Of a stretch of 64,000 nucleotides of DNA, positions 37,971 through 46,255 are shown in pieces; within the stretch, counting starts at the first letter, position 1; every line of letters begins with the position of its first letter. A program made the position numbers and the translations under genes. A model generated the notes under the pieces. The model made no database searches. It saw nothing but the letters and a program-made list of their open reading frames with translations, and was not told the DNA's origin. Source of the DNA: Streptomyces bicolor (GTDB taxonomy: Bacteria; Actinomycetota; Actinomycetes; Streptomycetales; Streptomycetaceae); NCBI RefSeq assembly GCF_000719285.1, contig NZ_JOFS01000020.1, positions 62,001 through 126,000 of the forward strand, in the 5' to 3' direction.

Positions 37971-40808
37971 GTGACCGCACACACGCCGCCCACGCTGCCG
38001 TTCCGCGATCCGCAGCTGCCGTTCGCGAAGCGCATCGACGACCTTCTGTCGCGGCTCACCCTCGACGAAAAGATCGGATTCCTGCACCAGTTCACGCCCG
38101 CCGTCGAGCGACTGGGCGTCGCCGGGTTCCGCACCGGGCAGGAGGCGCTGCACGGGGTGGCCTGGATGGGTCCGGCCACCGTCTTCCCCCAGGCGGTCGG
38201 CCTCGGCGCGACCTGGAACACGGATCTCGTACGACGTGTCGGCGAGGCTGTCTCCAAGGAGACCCGCGCGATGCGCGCCCGGGACGACCGCGTGGGCCTG
38301 AACGTCTGGTCCCCCACCGTCAACCTCCTGCGCCACCCCCTGTGGGGCCGCAACGAGGAGGGCTACTCCGAGGACCCGAAGCTCACCTCGGCCATCGCCA
38401 CCGCGTACACCCGTGGCCTGCGGGGCGACCACCCGACGTACTGGCGTACCGCGCCCGTCCTGAAGCACTGGCTGGCGCACAACAACGAGACCGGCCGCGA
38501 CGTCACGTCCTCCTCGGTGCGCCCGCGCGTGCTGCACGAGTACGACCTGCGCGCGTTCCGCGAGACGGTCGAGGCGGGCGCGACGGCCGGGGTGATGCCG
38601 GCGTACAACCTGGTCAACGGCCGCCCCAACCACGTCTCCCCGTATCTGCGCGAGCACCTGCGCACCTGGACCGACGAGGACCTCCTCGTCTGCTCGGACG
38701 CGGGCGCGCCGTCCAACCTGGTCGACTCCGAGCACTACTTCGACACCCACGAGGAGGCGACGGCCGCCGCGCTGCTGGCCGGCGTCGACAGCTTCACCGA
38801 CCACGGCACCGACAGCTCGAAGATCACCGCACGGGTGCGCGGCGCCCTCGACAAGGGTCTGCTGACCGAGGCGGACATCGACACGGCGGTCCGCCGCCAG
38901 CTCTCGGTCCGCTTCCGGCTCGGCGAGTTCGACCCGGAGTACGACCCGCACGCGCTGACCAGGGACTTCGACACCCCGGCCCACCGCGCCCTCGCCCAGG
39001 AGGCGGCGGAGCAGTCGGTCGTCCTGCTCAAGAACAGCGGTGGCCTGCTGCCGCTCGCCCCGGACACCCGGCTCGCGGTGGTCGGGCTGCTCGCCGACGA
39101 GTGCAAGCTCGACTGGTACAGCGGCACGCTCATCCACCGCTCGACCCCGCTGGAGGGCGTGTACGAGCGGTTCGGCGCGGAGCGTGTGGAGTTCGCGGAG
39201 GGCGTGGACCGCGTCCTGCTGAAGACCTCGGCCGGAGCCTTCCTGCACGTCCCCGAGGCCGACGCCGCCGACGAGGTGCGCGGCGCCGAGGGCGCCCTCG
39301 ACCCGGCCCTGCTCGCCGGCCGTACGGACCTGCCGCCGCTCACCACCGACCCGGCCGGCACCGAACTCGCCCTTGTCGACTGGGGCGAGGGCGTGCTGAC
39401 CCTGCGTGCCCCCGACGGCCGCTACCTCTCGGTCGCCGAGGACGGCCGCGTCCGCGCCTCCGCCGACCAGCCCGGAGGCTGGGTCGTCCAGGAGACATTC
39501 CGCCTGGAACCGCACGAGAACGGACACCTCCTCCGGCACATCGGTACGGGTCGCCACGTCTCAGTCGCCGCCGACGGCGTCAGGGTTGCCGAAGCGAATC
39601 CGGAAATCTTCGAGCTCGTCGTCGTCGAACGGGGCGAGGACGCAGTAACGCGGATCACCTCGCGGGCCGACGCGGTCCTGGTGGTCGCGGGCAACGACCC
39701 GCACATCAACGGCCGCGAGACCGAGGACCGTACGACACTCGCCCTCCCCGCCCACCAGGAGCGCCTGCTGCGCGCCGCCCGCGCGGCCAACCCGAACACG
39801 GTGCTGGCGCTGGTGTCGGCGTACCCGTACGCCGTCGACCACGCGTCCCTGCCGGCGATGCTGTGGACGTCCCACGGCGGCCAGGCGGCCGGCACCGCCC
39901 TGGCCCGCGTCCTGGCCGGCGACGTCTCCCCCGCCGGCCGCCTCCCGCAGACCTGGTACGCCGACGACGCCGAGCTGCCCGACCTCCTCGACTACGACGT
40001 GATCGGGGCCCGCCAGACGTACCTGTACTTCGAGGGCACCCCCCTGTTCCCGTTCGGCCACGGCCTGTCGTACGCGACCTTCTCCTACGCCGACCTGGAC
40101 ACCGGCGTGACGGACGAGGCACTGCACGTCTCCTTCACGGTCACCAACACCGGCGACGTGACGGCCGACGAGGTCGCGCAGCTCTACACGCGCGCCGTGG
40201 ACCCGACGGTGCCGCGCCCGCGCCGCGAGCTGGTGGCACACGACCGGGTGCGCCTGGAACCCGGCGAGCGGCGGGAGCTGAGCTTCGAAGTCCCGTTGCG
40301 CACCTTCGACTTCTGGGACGTGACGCGGGGCGGATGGCGCCGCGAGCCGGGCCCGTACGAGCTGCTGGCCGGTGCCTCCAGTGAGGACATCCGGCTGCGG
40401 ACGACCGTGCTCCTGGACGGCGAGGCACCGGCACCCCGCCCGGTCCTCCAACGCGGTCTGAGCGCGGCCGACTTCGACGAGCAGAGCGGCGTCGCGATCG
40501 TCGACCGCACGAAGACGTCGGGCGACGCGGTGACGGCCGCGCAGGGCAGGTCGGGAGAACTGGTCTACCGTGACTGCGACTTCGGGGACGGCGTCGCGGA
40601 GATGACGGCGAGCATCTCCGGCGACGGCGTGGTCGAGATCTCGCTGGACGGCGGCCCGGCGCTCGCCGTACTGACGTCCAAGGCGGCGGACGCGAGCCCG
40701 TACGACTACTCGACGCTGAGCGCCGAGATCATCGCCGAGGGCGTCCGCGACGTCCACATCAGGCTGCGCGGCCCACTGCGGCTCGCGCATGTCGGCTTCT
40801 CCGGTTGA
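37971..40808 (+). CDS. GH3 family beta-glucosidase/beta-xylosidase with inserted beta-trefoil-like region
   Basis: The 945-aa product would cut the stripped cello-backbone to glucose. It has the GH3 barrel (LSRLTLDEKIGFLHQF onward) with the nucleophile Asp near residue 243 in LLVCSDAGAP, and the alpha/beta sandwich (EQSVVLLKNSGGLLPL, WTSHGGQAAGTALARVLAGDVSPAGRLPQTWY). Within that sandwich, residues about 440-550 contain fascin/trefoil-like repeats (LRAPDGRYLSVAEDGRV, IGTGRHVSVAADGVRV). A fibronectin III-like domain and a C-terminal CBM6-like beta domain (about 865-945) follow. No signal peptide. The GTG at 37971 follows AAGGGGA. Exact bond specificity is open. Confidence 0.9.
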   Translation: MTAHTPPTLPFRDPQLPFAKRIDDLLSRLTLDEKIGFLHQFTPAVERLGVAGFRTGQEALHGVAWMGPATVFPQAVGLGATWNTDLVRRVGEAVSKETRAMRARDDRVGLNVWSPTVNLLRHPLWGRNEEGYSEDPKLTSAIATAYTRGLRGDHPTYWRTAPVLKHWLAHNNETGRDVTSSSVRPRVLHEYDLRAFRETVEAGATAGVMPAYNLVNGRPNHVSPYLREHLRTWTDEDLLVCSDAGAPSNLVDSEHYFDTHEEATAAALLAGVDSFTDHGTDSSKITARVRGALDKGLLTEADIDTAVRRQLSVRFRLGEFDPEYDPHALTRDFDTPAHRALAQEAAEQSVVLLKNSGGLLPLAPDTRLAVVGLLADECKLDWYSGTLIHRSTPLEGVYERFGAERVEFAEGVDRVLLKTSAGAFLHVPEADAADEVRGAEGALDPALLAGRTDLPPLTTDPAGTELALVDWGEGVLTLRAPDGRYLSVAEDGRVRASADQPGGWVVQETFRLEPHENGHLLRHIGTGRHVSVAADGVRVAEANPEIFELVVVERGEDAVTRITSRADAVLVVAGNDPHINGRETEDRTTLALPAHQERLLRAARAANPNTVLALVSAYPYAVDHASLPAMLWTSHGGQAAGTALARVLAGDVSPAGRLPQTWYADDAELPDLLDYDVIGARQTYLYFEGTPLFPFGHGLSYATFSYADLDTGVTDEALHVSFTVTNTGDVTADEVAQLYTRAVDPTVPRPRRELVAHDRVRLEPGERRELSFEVPLRTFDFWDVTRGGWRREPGPYELLAGASSEDIRLRTTVLLDGEAPAPRPVLQRGLSAADFDEQSGVAIVDRTKTSGDAVTAAQGRSGELVYRDCDFGDGVAEMTASISGDGVVEISLDGGPALAVLTSKAADASPYDYSTLSAEIIAEGVRDVHIRLRGPLRLAHVGFSG

Positions 40809-40832
40809 GGGTCCGGACGAGGCCGACACAGA

Positions 40833-40874
40833 GAAGGGGCCCGGCACCGGAAGGCATCGGTGCCGGACCCCTTC
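40833..40874. terminator. Bidirectional terminator between GH3 and aldehyde dehydrogenase genes
   Basis: GAAGGGGCCCGGCACCG at 40833-40849 pairs with 40858-40874 over 17 bp with one mismatch and an 8-nt loop, between convergent genes. Confidence 0.85.
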
Positions 40875-40926
40875 GGGGATCCTATCTGAAAATGGTTCCC
40901 ATTAGCCAGAGGTGATGCGGGCTCGC

Positions 40927-42372
40927 TCAGAGGGCGAGGCCGGTGAGGACCATCACCCGCTCGTAGGTGTAGTCGTCCATCGCGAACCTCACGCCCTCGC
41001 GGCCGACGCCGGACTGCTTGGCACCGCCGTACGGCATCTGGTCGGCGCGGTAGGAGGGAACGTCGCCGATGACGACACCGCCGACCTCCAGCGCCCGGTG
41101 GGCCCGGAAGGCGGTCTGCAGGTCACGGGTGAACACCCCTGCCTGGAGGCCGTACTTGGAGTCGTTGACGGCGGCGAAGGCGGCGGCCTCCCCGTCGACC
41201 TTCTGCACGGTGAGGACGGGTCCGAAGACCTCCTCGCAGGCAAGGGTGACGTCGGACGGTACGTCGGTGAGGACGGTCGGCGCGTAGGATGCGCCGTCGC
41301 GCTTGCCGCCGGTGAGGAGGGCGGCCCCGGCGGCCACGGCCTCGTCCACCCAGGTCTCGACGCGCTTGGCGGCGTCCTCGCTGACCAGTGGCCCGACGTC
41401 GGTGGCGTCGTCGCTCGGGTCACCGGTGACCTGCGCCTCGACGGCGGCGACGATACGCGGCAGGAGGCGGTCGTGCACGGACGCGTCCGCGATCACTCGT
41501 TGTACGGAGATGCAGGACTGGCCGCCCTGGTAGTTGGAGAAGGTGGCGATGCGGCCGGCGGCCCAGTCGAGGTCCTCGTCGGAGGCGAAGTCGCCGAGCA
41601 CGACCGCCGCGCCGTTGCCGCCCAGCTCCAGGGTGCAGTGCTTGCGCGGCACCGAGTCCATGATCGCGTAGCCGACCGTCTCGGAGCCGGTGAAGGAGAT
41701 CACGGGCAGGCGCGGGTCCTGGACGAGCGCGGGCATCCGGTCGTTGGGGACCGGGAGGATGCTCCAGGAGCCGGCGGGCAGCTCGGTCTCGGCGAGCAGC
41801 TCACCGATGACCAGCCCGGACAGCGGGGTGGCCGGGGCGGGCTTGAGGATGATCGGCGCGCCGGCGGCGATGGCCGGGGCGATCTTGTGGGCGCACAGGT
41901 TCAGCGGGAAGTTGAACGGTGCGATGCCGAGCACGACGCCCTTGGGGAAGCGCCGGGTGAAGGCGAGCCGGCCCTGACCGCCGAGGTCGGTGTCCAGCCG
42001 CTGGGCATCTCCCCCGTTGAACCGCCGGGCCTCCTCGGCCGCGAACCGGAACACGGACACGGCACGGCCGACCTCGCCGCGGGCCCACTTGACGGGCTTG
42101 CCGTTCTCGGCGGAGATCAGCTGGGCGATCTCCTCGGTCCGCTCGGCGAGCCGCCTGCTGACGTGGTCGAGGGCGGCGGCGCGCACATGGGCCGGGGTCG
42201 CGGCGAACTCGTCCCGGACGGCGTACGCGGCGGCCACGGCCTCCTCGATCTGCGCGTCCGTCGGCACGCTCACCTTGCCGACGACCCGCCCGTCCCACGG
42301 GGAGGTGACATCGAAGCTGTCCTCGCCGCTGACCTGGCGGCCGGCGAGCCAGAAGGCGTGGGTGGAAGTCAT
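40927..42372 (-). CDS. NAD(P)-dependent aldehyde dehydrogenase
   Basis: Oxidises an aldehyde to the acid. The 481-aa product has the cofactor fold (APFNFPLNLCAHKIAPAIAAG, FTGSETVGYAIM), the catalytic Glu in ELGGNG and the catalytic Cys in YQGGQSCISVQR. The ATG at 42372 follows GGGACTCC; upstream frame sequence to 42891 is not family-like. The real substrate is unknown; nearness to gabT would allow succinate-semialdehyde or a similar aldehyde, which is inference. Single gene. Confidence 0.92.
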   Translation of the reverse strand: MTSTHAFWLAGRQVSGEDSFDVTSPWDGRVVGKVSVPTDAQIEEAVAAAYAVRDEFAATPAHVRAAALDHVSRRLAERTEEIAQLISAENGKPVKWARGEVGRAVSVFRFAAEEARRFNGGDAQRLDTDLGGQGRLAFTRRFPKGVVLGIAPFNFPLNLCAHKIAPAIAAGAPIILKPAPATPLSGLVIGELLAETELPAGSWSILPVPNDRMPALVQDPRLPVISFTGSETVGYAIMDSVPRKHCTLELGGNGAAVVLGDFASDEDLDWAAGRIATFSNYQGGQSCISVQRVIADASVHDRLLPRIVAAVEAQVTGDPSDDATDVGPLVSEDAAKRVETWVDEAVAAGAALLTGGKRDGASYAPTVLTDVPSDVTLACEEVFGPVLTVQKVDGEAAAFAAVNDSKYGLQAGVFTRDLQTAFRAHRALEVGGVVIGDVPSYRADQMPYGGAKQSGVGREGVRFAMDDYTYERVMVLTGLAL

Positions 42373-42512
42373 AGTGGAGTCCCGGCCCTTCCGCGTTGGG
42401 GGTGTCCTGGTGTGTCGTGGTCCACGGTAGGGGTGCGGGGGCACAGGGGCGTTTGTCCGGGGTGTAGTGGTGAGGGCCGAGGGCGCACCGATTTGGCGGA
42501 GTACCGCGAGGA

Positions 42513-43349
42513 CTAGCGCCGTTCGGCAGGAGCGTTCCTGCGCAGGAACAGCCACAGCAGGGCGAGCAGCACCGCGCACAGGGACCAACTGGCCAGTACG
42601 TCCAGTGGCCAGTGGTAGCCGCGCCGGACCAGTCCGAAGCCGACGCCGAGGTTGAGGACAGCGCAGGTGGCGAGGAGGGCTCGGCGGGCGAGTACGGAGG
42701 TCAGCCACGGGAGGAGCAGCATCGTCGCGGCCCCGTAGGCGACGGCGGCGGTGGCCGTGTGGCCGGACGGGTAGTAGCCGGTGCCGGGTGGCACGACCGG
42801 GGTGCCGGGGCGGTCCGTCAGTTCCTTGAGGGGGACTATCAGGGCCGGGACCAGAGCCATGAGGGCGGCGGCCGCGGCGGCCGGCCACCACCAGTGGTCT
42901 GTACCGGCACGGCGGCGGGCCCGCCAGGTGACGTACGCCAGGACCGCGCCCAGCACCGGCACCGCGACCTGCACATTGCCCAGGTCCGCGAGGAGTTCGG
43001 AGAGGCGGTCCGGGTGGATCAGGACCCGGCTGGCCGCCTCGTCGAGGTCGGCCAGCGGGCCGTCGGCCACCACCTGCCAGGTGATGAGCGCGAAGAGAAG
43101 GGCCGGAAGCCCGAGAAGGAGAGAGAGGGAGGTCGGCCGCCCCGGAACAGGGGGGGTGGTTCCGAGGCGGCCGTCCGGATCGGATGGTCGCGCGCCCCGG
43201 GGGGTTTGGGGCGGGCGACTGTCCGATCGGTGAGGAGATCCGGAGCCGGAAGCCCCGGTTGTGTGCGCGAGGGCACGACCAGGTCGAAGCTGGGGAGGCC
43301 TCGGCCTGATGTCACCCAGAGTCCCCTCTGGGCGGGGTGTATCTCTCAT
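42513..43349 (-). CDS. PAP2 family membrane phosphatase
   Basis: About 278 aa with five or six membrane helices and the three phosphatase motifs: KELTDRPGTP, YYPSGHTA and RRGYHWPLDV, whose histidines are the catalytic pair. Likely an undecaprenyl-pyrophosphate or lipid phosphatase facing outward. The start is uncertain: the ATG at 43349 has no ribosome site and gives about 60 low-complexity residues before the first helix (LSLLLGLPALLFAL); a GTG closer to that helix is possible. Confidence 0.85.
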   Translation of the reverse strand: MRDTPRPEGTLGDIRPRPPQLRPGRALAHTTGASGSGSPHRSDSRPPQTPRGARPSDPDGRLGTTPPVPGRPTSLSLLLGLPALLFALITWQVVADGPLADLDEAASRVLIHPDRLSELLADLGNVQVAVPVLGAVLAYVTWRARRRAGTDHWWWPAAAAAALMALVPALIVPLKELTDRPGTPVVPPGTGYYPSGHTATAAVAYGAATMLLLPWLTSVLARRALLATCAVLNLGVGFGLVRRGYHWPLDVLASWSLCAVLLALLWLFLRRNAPAERR

Positions 43350-43444
43350 CTGGTTAGAACCTACGACAGGGCGACGGCGTAAGACAGGCGGAATCGCGTC
43401 CTGCCATCCACCTCGCACACCTTCTTCACACGCTCTGACGGTAG

Positions 43445-43488
43445 CCGCCCCAGCCCCGGAACCGCGAGCGGTGTCAGGGCTGGGGCGG
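43445..43488 (-). terminator. Terminator after gabT
   Basis: CCGCCCCAGCCC at 43445-43456 pairs perfectly with 43477-43488 around a 20-nt loop that itself contains ACCGCGAGCGGT. It begins 53 bp past the gabT stop. Confidence 0.65.
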
Positions 43489-43540
43489 ATGGGGTTCCCG
43501 GAGCGGGGACCTGTCGCTCACCAGTGGTTTTGCAGTGACC

Positions 43541-44875
43541 TCAGATGCGGGCGAATGCCTGCTCGATGATGTCGAGGCCCTCGCCCAGGAGCTCGTCGCC
43601 GATCACCAGCGGGGGCAGGAAGCGCAGCACGTTGCCGTAGGTGCCACAGGTCAGGACCAGCAGGCCCTCCTGGTGGCAGGCCTTGGCGAGCGCGGCGGTC
43701 GCCTCCGGGTTCGGCTCCTTCGTCGCCCGGTCCTTGACCAGCTCGATCGCGATCATGGCGCCACGGCCACGCACGTCGCCGATGATGTCGAACTTCTCGG
43801 CCATTGCGGTGAGGCGGGCCTTCATGGTGGCCTCGATCTGCTTCGCCCTGGCGTTGAGGTCCAGCTCCTTCATCGTCTCGATGGAGCCGAGCGCACCGGC
43901 ACACGCGACCGGGTTGCCGCCGTAGGTGCCGCCCAGGCCGCCCGCGTGCGCGGCGTCCATGATCTCGGCGCGGCCGGTCACGGCGGCGAGCGGGAGACCG
44001 CCGGCGATGCCCTTCGCGGTCGTGATCAGGTCCGGGACGATGCCCTCGTCCTCGCACGCGAACCACTGACCGGTACGGCAGAACCCGGACTGGATCTCGT
44101 CGGCGACGAAGACGATGCCGTTGTCGGCGGCGAACTGACGGACCGCCGGCAGGAAGCCCTTGGCCGGCTCGATGAAGCCGCCCTCGCCGAGCACCGGCTC
44201 GATGATGATCGCGGCGACGTTCTCCGGGCCGACCTGCTTGGTGATCTGGTCGATGGCCTGCGCGGCGGCCTCGGGACCGGCGTTCTCCGGACCGGTCGGC
44301 CAGCGGTAGCCGTAGGCGACCGGCACGCGGTAGACCTCGGGCGCGAACGGGCCGAAGCCGTGCTTGTACGGCATGTTCTTCGCGGTCAGCGCCATCGTGA
44401 GGTTGGTGCGGCCGTGGTAGCCGTGGTCGAAGACGACGACGGCCTGGCGCTTGGTGTACGCACGGGCGATCTTGACGGCGTTCTCGACGGCCTCGGCACC
44501 GGAGTTGAACAGCGCCGACTTCTTGGCGTGGTCACCCGGCGTCAGCTCGGCCAGGGCCTCGGCGACGGCGACGTAGCCCTCGTACGGCGTGACCATGAAA
44601 CAGGTGTGGGTGAAGTCGGCGAGCTGCGCGGTGGCCCGGCGTACGACGGCCTCGGCGGACGCGCCGACGGAGGTCACGGCGATGCCGGAGCCGAAGTCGA
44701 TGAGGCGGTTGCCGTCGACGTCCTCGATGATGCCGCCGCCCGCACGCGCGGTGAACACGGGCAGCACGGAGCCCACGCCCTGCGCGACCGCGGCGGTACG
44801 GCGGGCCTGCAGCTCCTGCGACTTCGGGCCGGGGATGGCGGTGACGACGCGGCGCTCCTGAGGAAGTGCGCTCAT
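43541..44875 (-). CDS. gabT: 4-aminobutyrate aminotransferase
   Basis: PLP enzyme moving the amino group of GABA to 2-oxoglutarate, giving succinate semialdehyde and glutamate. The 444-aa class III aminotransferase has FNSGAEAVENAVKIAR, VVFDHGYHGRT, VFVADEIQSGFCRTG with the PLP-ring Asp, and the Schiff-base Lys in LITTAKGIAGGLPLAAV. The ATG at 44875 follows AGGAG. It stands alone, but the window also carries putrescine uptake and oxidation genes (52768-60006) whose end product would be GABA. Confidence 0.95.
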   Translation of the reverse strand: MSALPQERRVVTAIPGPKSQELQARRTAAVAQGVGSVLPVFTARAGGGIIEDVDGNRLIDFGSGIAVTSVGASAEAVVRRATAQLADFTHTCFMVTPYEGYVAVAEALAELTPGDHAKKSALFNSGAEAVENAVKIARAYTKRQAVVVFDHGYHGRTNLTMALTAKNMPYKHGFGPFAPEVYRVPVAYGYRWPTGPENAGPEAAAQAIDQITKQVGPENVAAIIIEPVLGEGGFIEPAKGFLPAVRQFAADNGIVFVADEIQSGFCRTGQWFACEDEGIVPDLITTAKGIAGGLPLAAVTGRAEIMDAAHAGGLGGTYGGNPVACAGALGSIETMKELDLNARAKQIEATMKARLTAMAEKFDIIGDVRGRGAMIAIELVKDRATKEPNPEATAALAKACHQEGLLVLTCGTYGNVLRFLPPLVIGDELLGEGLDIIEQAFARI

Positions 44876-44969
44876 GAGGGGCTCCTGGAGGTGTTACGGA
44901 CTCTTGTCTTCTCTTTTCTCGCAGGCTAGGGCTGGCAGCGGGGGGTGGGCATGCTCCATGTGGGCGTTG

Positions 44970-46082
44970 TCAGCGGCGCCGCTTGTCCGTGGTGGACATA
45001 GCGACCCGGACCGGCTTGGCGCCACCGGGGACGGAGACGACGCAGGGCCCCTCGGGATCGCCCGCCATCCACAGGCCGGTCGCCCGTTCGTCGACGTACA
45101 CCCGGAACGGGCTGGGCGTCAGCGTCCGCCCCTCGGCCTTGATCAGCTGCTGCCTGCCCCGGCTGCGGATCTCGCAGCCGACCGGGCGCCAGGGGTGCTC
45201 GCCCAGCGTGCGGGCCGTGCGGCGGGTGGCGACGACCAGGTAGATGTGGAACGGGAGGAGCGTCACCTCGAGCAGCGCGCCCATCACCACCAGTCCGATC
45301 ATGTCGTGGCCCTCGTCGGCGACGATCACGGCGATCTGGACCGCGAGCACGGCCGGCCAGACGAGGAGCAGCGCGGCGACCCGGTTGACCAGGCGGCGGC
45401 GTATCACGCGCCGCGTCGCCGGGTGGGAGAGCGCGCTGCCGGAGGGGTCCGGGACCGGGGCGTCCGTCCGCTCGGGATTGTCCGGCAGCAGGCTGTGCCG
45501 CAGATACCGGTGGCGCAGGCGGCGGGGTGCGTGCTCCGTGGTGCGGGAGGCGGCGATGACGACCTGGTCGTCGAGGAGGCCGCAGTACCAGAACCGGGCG
45601 ATCCGGGCCCTGCGGTCCGCGGGGGCCTTGCGGTCCATGCGCCGGCTCCACCACAGCGGCGCATGGATGATCAGGGGCAGTCGGCGCCGGGGATTGTCGG
45701 GGTCGGGGACCTCGAACCAGGCGTCGTTCACGTTCCGGGCCCTCGCGTGGCCCGACAGGCCGTGCCGCGGGTTGTCCACGGTGCGCCAGGGGTGGGCGCG
45801 CAGGAGGCGGCGTACACGCCAGGCATTGGGGAGCTCGGCGAGCAGCTGGAGGAGCAGACCTATGAGCGAGACGACGAAGAACAGCACGGTCAGCCAGGCC
45901 ACCCGCTCGCGCACCGCGACGGTCGTTCCGGAGTACCAGGTCCACCATGCGGCGCACACCCCGACGATCAGCAGGCTCCGCCCCGTCTGCCGCCACCACG
46001 CCCGCCGGGTCGCCGCGTCGTCCCAGGCGACGCCCGAGACTCCGGTCAAGTCCTTTTCATCAGTGGGCAGTTGATCGGTCAC
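44970..46082 (-). CDS. Integral membrane protein of unknown function
   Basis: The 370-aa product has two helix pairs: SLLIVGVCAAWWTWYSG with WLTVLFFVVSLIGLLLQLLAEL, and LLLVWPAVLAVQIAVIVAD with MIGLVVMGALLEVTLLPFHIYLV; the parts between and after are soluble beta-rich segments (PWRTVDNPRHGLSG, HPWRPVGCEIRSRG look like a duplicated PW-R motif). No known family recognised. The GTG at 46082 follows GGAG. It is divergent from the FtsK-like ATPase gene, with 173 bp of shared control sequence. Confidence 0.75.
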   Translation of the reverse strand: MTDQLPTDEKDLTGVSGVAWDDAATRRAWWRQTGRSLLIVGVCAAWWTWYSGTTVAVRERVAWLTVLFFVVSLIGLLLQLLAELPNAWRVRRLLRAHPWRTVDNPRHGLSGHARARNVNDAWFEVPDPDNPRRRLPLIIHAPLWWSRRMDRKAPADRRARIARFWYCGLLDDQVVIAASRTTEHAPRRLRHRYLRHSLLPDNPERTDAPVPDPSGSALSHPATRRVIRRRLVNRVAALLLVWPAVLAVQIAVIVADEGHDMIGLVVMGALLEVTLLPFHIYLVVATRRTARTLGEHPWRPVGCEIRSRGRQQLIKAEGRTLTPSPFRVYVDERATGLWMAGDPEGPCVVSVPGGAKPVRVAMSTTDKRRR

Positions 46083-46255
46083 CGGGGAGTCTCCGTCTCC
46101 TGTTCCGCGCGTCTGAGGCAGGTCACGACGATATCCGGAGCATCTCGGTCCGCTGCGTCGGCCGTGTAAGCGGTGAACTCCCCAGGAGAGGGCGTTAGAT
46201 TGACTCGCTGATGGTGGATGGCACGGATGGAACGGCTGGTCAGGGGGCAAGGGCG

